A DNA stretch of 10,327 bases from Hyphomicrobiales bacterium. GTDB taxonomy: Bacteria; Pseudomonadota; Alphaproteobacteria; Parvibaculales; Parvibaculaceae. The number at the start of each line of letters is the position of its first letter. Within the stretch, counting starts at the first letter, position 1. Where the stretch lies: NCBI GenBank assembly GCA_015655095.1, contig JAATFR010000264.1, positions 1 through 10,327 of the forward strand. Reading direction: 5' to 3'. This document shows, piece after piece, positions 7,204 through 10,327 of this stretch. Below the pieces are notes generated by a model. It did not search any database and was not told where the DNA came from. It saw only the letters and a list, made by a program, of their open reading frames with translations. Both the position numbers and the translations under genes were made by a program.

Positions 7204-9030
7204 ATGAACCGTATCCGCCGCCTCTCCGAGGGAACCATCAACCGAATCGCCGCGGGCGAAGTGGTGGAGCGCCCCGCGAGCGCCGTGAAAGAGCTTGCCG
7301 AGAACGCTATCGACGCCAGCGCGCGCCACATCGACATTGTGATCTCGGGCGGCGGGCGCGATCTCATCCGCATCAGCGATGATGGCCATGGCATGGGCGC
7401 GGAGGATCTGGCTCTGGCCGTCGAGCGCCATGCGACCTCGAAGCTGAAGGAAACGGCTGAAGGCCGCGAGGATCTGCATAATATCTTTTCGCTGGGGTTT
7501 CGCGGCGAGGCATTGCCCTCCATCGGCGCGGTTGCGCGCCTCACCATCACAAGCCGGGAAGCTGGCAGCGAGGCGGCCTGTCGTATTTCGCTCTCGGGGG
7601 GAGCCGTTGGCCCGATCGAGCCCGTGGCGGCCCCGCATGGCACCCGAGTCGAAGTGCGCGATCTCTTCTATGCCACGCCCGCGCGGCTCAAGTTCCTGAA
7701 ATCCGAACGCGCCGAGACGCAGGCGGTCGCCGATATCGTCAAGCGTCTCGCCATGGCGCATCCCGAGGTCGGCTTCACGCTGACGAGCGAGGATCGCAAC
7801 ATGCTGCGGCTGGAGCCTGAGATGCCGGGCGGTGTTGGCCTGCTGGCGCGGCTGGGCGCGATCATGGGCCGCGACTTCACAGCCAATGCGCTTCAGATCG
7901 AGGCGGAGCGGGAAGGCGTGCGCCTTTCAGGATTTGCGGGCCTGCCGACCTACAACCGCGGCACGGCGCAGATGCAATTTCTGTTCGTCAACGGCCGCCC
8001 GGTGCGCGACAAATTGCTGGTCGGCGCGGTGCGGGGGGCCTATGCGGATTTCCTCGCCCGGGACCGGCATCCAGCTGTCGCGCTTTTTGTCGATGTCATG
8101 CCCGCCGATGTCGATGTGAATGTCCATCCCGCCAAATCGGAGGTGCGGTTCCGCGATCAGGGGCTGGTGCGCGGCCTCATCGTCAGCGCGCTCAAGCATG
8201 CGCTGAACGACGCGGGGCACCGGGCCTCGACCACGGTTGCGGACGCAGCGCTTGAAGCCGTCCGCCCGCAACAGGCGGGCTTCGGCTATAACCCCGGTTA
8301 CAGGCCGGATTTCACGGCGCGGACGGCCTCTTCGATGCCTCACTGGCAGGCGTCATCGGCCTCTGCTGCGCAGCCGGTCATGAACGGGCTTGCCGAGCGC
8401 TCCGCCCGTTTCGAGGCCCCGCCCGCCGTGCCGGAAGGGGATGGCTCCAGCCACCCGCTCGGTCTTGCCCGGGGCCAGCTTCACAACACCTATATCGTCG
8501 CCCAGACCGATGACGGCATTGTCATCGTCGACCAGCATGCGGCCCATGAGCGGCTGGTCTATGAGCGGATGAAAAAGGCCCTCGCGCTCGCCGGTGTCGA
8601 ACGTCAGGCGCTGCTGATCCCTGAAATCGTCGAACTGGAGGAAGCGGAAGCCGAGCGCCTCGTTGCCCGCGCCGCCGAGTTCGCGGAACTGGGGCTGGTG
8701 CTTGAAGGCTTCGGCCCCGGCGCGGTCGCGGTTCGCGAGGTGCCGGCTCTTTTCGGCAAGCTCGACGTGCCCGGATTGGTGCGCGATCTGGCCGACGATC
8801 TGACTGAAATGGATGAAGCGCTGACGCTGAAGGAAAAGCTCGAATCCGTCTGTGGCACCATCGCCTGCCATGGCTCGGTGCGGGCCGGACGGCGGTTGAC
8901 GGGCGAGGAAATGAACGCCCTGCTGCGCGAGATGGAAGTCACCCCCCATTCAGGCCAGTGCAACCATGGCCGCCCCACCTATGTGGAACTCAAGCTTTCG
9001 GACATCGAGCGGCTGTTCGGGCGGCGGTAA
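7204..9030 (+). CDS. mutL: DNA mismatch repair protein MutL (endonuclease type)
   Basis: Mismatch-repair mediator of 608 residues that links MutS mismatch recognition to strand incision. The N-terminal GHKL ATPase carries IAAGEVVERPASAVKELAEN (15-34, with Glu30 as general base and Asn34 for Mg), DDGHGM (59-64), GFRGEALPSIGAV (98-110) and GTRVEVRDLFYATPARL (146-162). A Pro/Ala/Ser-rich linker runs about 340-415. The C-terminal domain has the metal-binding nuclease motif DQHAAHERLVYE (443-454), matching DQHA(X)2E(X)4E, with ACHGSVRAG (554-562) and CNHGRP (586-591). QALLIP (468-473) fits the sliding-clamp-binding consensus of endonuclease MutLs. The protein should therefore nick DNA itself, as in bacteria without MutH. 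The ribosome binding site before 7204 is weak (GAGG at 7184-7187, or GGG nearer the start), so coupling to pgi is plausible. It converges with rsmD. Confidence 0.96.
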   Translation: MNRIRRLSEGTINRIAAGEVVERPASAVKELAENAIDASARHIDIVISGGGRDLIRISDDGHGMGAEDLALAVERHATSKLKETAEGREDLHNIFSLGFRGEALPSIGAVARLTITSREAGSEAACRISLSGGAVGPIEPVAAPHGTRVEVRDLFYATPARLKFLKSERAETQAVADIVKRLAMAHPEVGFTLTSEDRNMLRLEPEMPGGVGLLARLGAIMGRDFTANALQIEAEREGVRLSGFAGLPTYNRGTAQMQFLFVNGRPVRDKLLVGAVRGAYADFLARDRHPAVALFVDVMPADVDVNVHPAKSEVRFRDQGLVRGLIVSALKHALNDAGHRASTTVADAALEAVRPQQAGFGYNPGYRPDFTARTASSMPHWQASSASAAQPVMNGLAERSARFEAPPAVPEGDGSSHPLGLARGQLHNTYIVAQTDDGIVIVDQHAAHERLVYERMKKALALAGVERQALLIPEIVELEEAEAERLVARAAEFAELGLVLEGFGPGAVAVREVPALFGKLDVPGLVRDLADDLTEMDEALTLKEKLESVCGTIACHGSVRAGRRLTGEEMNALLREMEVTPHSGQCNHGRPTYVELKLSDIERLFGRR

Positions 9031-9044
9031 AGGGTTTGGGTGGA

Positions 9045-9626
9045 TCAGGTTAGCTGGAGGAACGCCACGACCGTTTCGCCATAGCGTCGCCGGTCAAGTT
9101 CGATGAAACCTTCGGGCGCGGCGAAATCCGAGCTTGTGGCTTCCTCGACAAGGCAGAGCGCGCCAGGTGCAAGCCAGCCGCCGTCGCGGGCCGAGGCGAG
9201 CGCGCGTTCTGCAAGGCCCTTGCCATAGGGCGGGTCGGCGAACAGCAGGTTAAAGGGCGAGCCCGCGCTTGCCGGGCGCTCGCCCATCCTTGTGGCGTCA
9301 CGCCGGTAGATTTTGGCGGTGCCGGTCAGGCCCATGGCCTCGATATTGTCGCGGATCAGGCCCCGGCTTTCGACATGATCTTCCACGAACAGCGCGAAGG
9401 CCGCGCCCCGCGACAGGGCTTCAAGGCCCAGTGCGCCGGTGCCCGCGAACATATCGAGCACGCGCGCGCCCTCAAGCTCAAAGGGATCGCCCCTGTCGCC
9501 CGCAAGGTCGGCATGGGCGAGCACGTTGAAGATCGCCTCGCGCGTCCGGTCGCTGGTCGGGCGGACCCGATTGTCTCTGGGCGTCGCGAGTGCGCGGCCC
9601 TTATGGACGCCGCCCACGATTCGCAT
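9045..9626 (-). CDS. rsmD: 16S rRNA (guanine(966)-N(2))-methyltransferase
   Basis: SAM-dependent methyltransferase of 193 residues expected to methylate N2 of G966 in 16S rRNA on the small ribosomal subunit. The start MRIVGGVHKGRAL is the normal family N-terminus. Then come RPTSDRTREAIFNVL (22-36), the SAM-binding motif I VLDMFAGTGALGLEALSRGA (56-75), FVEDH (80-84), and the catalytic motif LLFADPPYGKG (127-137). The length matches the usual size of about 185-200. An in-frame ATG at 9734 would add 36 residues, but these are only an out-of-frame reading of the neighbouring basic tail and are rejected. The start lies 26 bases inside the end of the upstream minus-strand gene, with AGG about five bases before it, so the two are probably translated in sequence. 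The stop is 14 bases from that of mutL, with no terminator visible between. Confidence 0.95.
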   Translation of the reverse strand: MRIVGGVHKGRALATPRDNRVRPTSDRTREAIFNVLAHADLAGDRGDPFELEGARVLDMFAGTGALGLEALSRGAAFALFVEDHVESRGLIRDNIEAMGLTGTAKIYRRDATRMGERPASAGSPFNLLFADPPYGKGLAERALASARDGGWLAPGALCLVEEATSSDFAAPEGFIELDRRRYGETVVAFLQLT

Positions 9627-10327
9627 GGGTGCCTGACCTGTTGCTGGAAGGGGTGTCGCGCTTGCCGCCGGATTTGCCCGCCGGTTTGCCGGAGAATTTG
9701 CCTGCGGGCTTGCCACCCGGTTTGTTGCTGGCATGGTCGCGCTTCACGCGCTCGGGCTTCCTGGCATCCTCGACCTTTTTGAAACCGTCGGATTGGCGCT
9801 TGCCGCCAGTCTTTTGGGGACCCTCATGGCTCTTGAAGCCGGTGGATTTGCGAGGCTCACCCTCTTTCGGGCGAAAGCTGCCGGGTTTGCGGCCCGGCTG
9901 GAGCAGGCCTGCGTCGGCGGATCGTTTGGGGCCACCGGCAAAGGCAGGCCGGGCCGGACGGGACTCGTCGTATTGCCGTGGACGATCCTGTGAACTCCGT
10001 TGTCCTTTCGGGGCTCCTTCATGGCTTTTGAAGCCGTCTGACTTGCGGGGACCATCCGCTGCGCCCTTGAAGCCGCTGGAACGGCGCGGCGCTTCGTGGC
10101 TTTTGAAACCTGCCGATTTTCGGGGTCCGCCATCGGCTTTGCGATAGGGGTCGGGACTGCGCGCGCCAATTGTCTCGTTTTCGGGCCTGCGCGCGGCGCG
10201 TGGCTTTGTATAGGCGTCCGCCTGCCGGACGGTGCGGCTGTTGCGCCCATCCTGCCGGGCAGCCGGAGCGGGGATATCCTCGGTTGCAACTGTCCGTTGG
10301 TCGCTCAGCGGGCGGGGCGCGCCGGGC
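9601..10327 (-). CDS. Basic repetitive C-terminal tail, probably of an RluB-type 23S rRNA pseudouridine synthase (partial)
   Basis: On the minus strand a frame is open from the window edge to a TAA at 9601-9603, giving 241 residues with no Met codon, so the gene begins outside the window. The protein is very rich in Lys, Arg, Gly, Ser and Pro. It contains GFKSHE three times plus the variants GFKGAAD and GFKKVED, then the Gly/Lys run KPGGKPAGKFSGKPAGKSGG, ending in HANRGRRP. No catalytic domain is visible. RluB-family synthases of alphaproteobacteria often have long basic disordered tails like this and lie directly before rsmD; the assignment rests on that context and composition. RluB makes a pseudouridine in 23S rRNA, and the tail would bind RNA. 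The end overlaps rsmD by 26 bases. Another RNA-binding protein with a disordered tail is the main alternative. Confidence 0.65.
   Translation of the reverse strand, partial: PGAPRPLSDQRTVATEDIPAPAARQDGRNSRTVRQADAYTKPRAARRPENETIGARSPDPYRKADGGPRKSAGFKSHEAPRRSSGFKGAADGPRKSDGFKSHEGAPKGQRSSQDRPRQYDESRPARPAFAGGPKRSADAGLLQPGRKPGSFRPKEGEPRKSTGFKSHEGPQKTGGKRQSDGFKKVEDARKPERVKRDHASNKPGGKPAGKFSGKPAGKSGGKRDTPSSNRSGTHANRGRRP
9778..10110 (-). repeat. Degenerate GFKSHE-type repeats in the basic tail
   Basis: In the minus-strand frame ending at 9601 the word GFKSHE is encoded at 10093-10110, 10018-10035 and 9823-9840. Related GFK units lie near 10074 (GFKGAAD) and 9786 (GFKKVED). Most copies are preceded by K/R-S-x or S-D. 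Spacing is irregular, so this is a diverged internal protein repeat and not a precise tandem array. Confidence 0.75.

Noticed and set aside
5721..7643. A 640-codon open frame on the minus strand opposite pgi and the start of mutL
   Set aside because: It lies antisense to two clearly identified genes, shows no recognisable motif and is rich in Arg, Ala, Gln and His. This is typical of shadow frames opposite high-GC coding sequence.
9255..9285. Inverted repeat GGGCGAGC / GCTCGCCC
   Set aside because: It lies within the rsmD coding sequence in a GC-rich stretch with no T-run, and is best explained by codon composition.
9627..9734. N-terminal extension of RsmD by 36 residues
   Set aside because: RsmD homology starts at MRIVGG (9626). 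The extra residues are a shifted reading of the neighbouring gene's tail.
9590..10147. A 185-codon plus-strand frame with repeated LLKPxDLRG-like words
   Set aside because: The apparent repeats are the reverse complement of the GFKSHE-type repeats of the minus-strand tail, and no ribosome binding site or family supports the plus-strand reading.
9744..10289. A 181-codon minus-strand ATG-started frame
   Set aside because: The adjacent minus-strand frame ending at 9601 has the repeated GFKSHE words and Gly/Lys-rich composition of real tails and runs into the rsmD start. The ATG frame is an out-of-frame reading of it.

Overview
This is a high-GC, densely packed housekeeping region of a bacterial chromosome, most likely from an alphaproteobacterium. 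The evidence is the gene order (ileS-lspA-DUF3035/BamF-like lipoprotein-two M16 peptidases, then pgi-mutL, facing rsmD and a probable rluB), a BamF-type lipoprotein (a family known from alphaproteobacteria), and an endonuclease-type MutL. The genus cannot be fixed from the sequence. I lean towards a sphingomonad-like or emcibacter/iodidimonad-like lineage because the IleRS C-terminal zinc site is degenerate, but that rests on memory of related proteins. I see no mobile element, CRISPR array, tRNA or rRNA.

Layout. Positions 1-5668 form one plus-strand gene train. It holds the 3' half of ileS, then lspA (start overlaps the ileS stop), a short-gap lipoprotein gene, and two M16-family proteins with an ATGA overlap. 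LspA matures lipoproteins, and the next gene encodes one of its likely substrates, probably a subunit or relative of the outer-membrane beta-barrel assembly machinery. The two exported M16 proteins look like a heterodimer: the first has the zinc site and the second has lost it but keeps the substrate-side Arg/Tyr motif. The first half is thus mostly about the cell envelope and periplasm.

Positions 5669-5861 are the only substantial intergenic region. It is AT-richer than its surroundings and contains a perfect 10-bp hairpin, a smaller hairpin and repeated CTTTTGC words. It probably ends the upstream transcript and carries the promoter or leader of the next unit, pgi-mutL (glucose-6-phosphate isomerase, and the mismatch-repair ATPase/endonuclease; 10-bp gap).

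The last 1.3 kb is on the minus strand and converges on mutL with 14 bp between stops. It contains rsmD (16S rRNA guanine-N2 methyltransferase), whose start lies inside the end of a second minus-strand reading frame running off the window. That frame is open for 241 codons, contains no Met codon, and encodes a very basic, Gly/Lys/Arg-rich tail with repeated GFKSHE words. It is best read as the C-terminal extension of an RluB-type 23S rRNA pseudouridine synthase, which commonly sits beside rsmD in alphaproteobacteria.

Nothing here amounts to a clearly new system. The points most worth a second look are the lost IleRS zinc site, the complementary M16 pair, the pgi leader structure and the repetitive basic tail.
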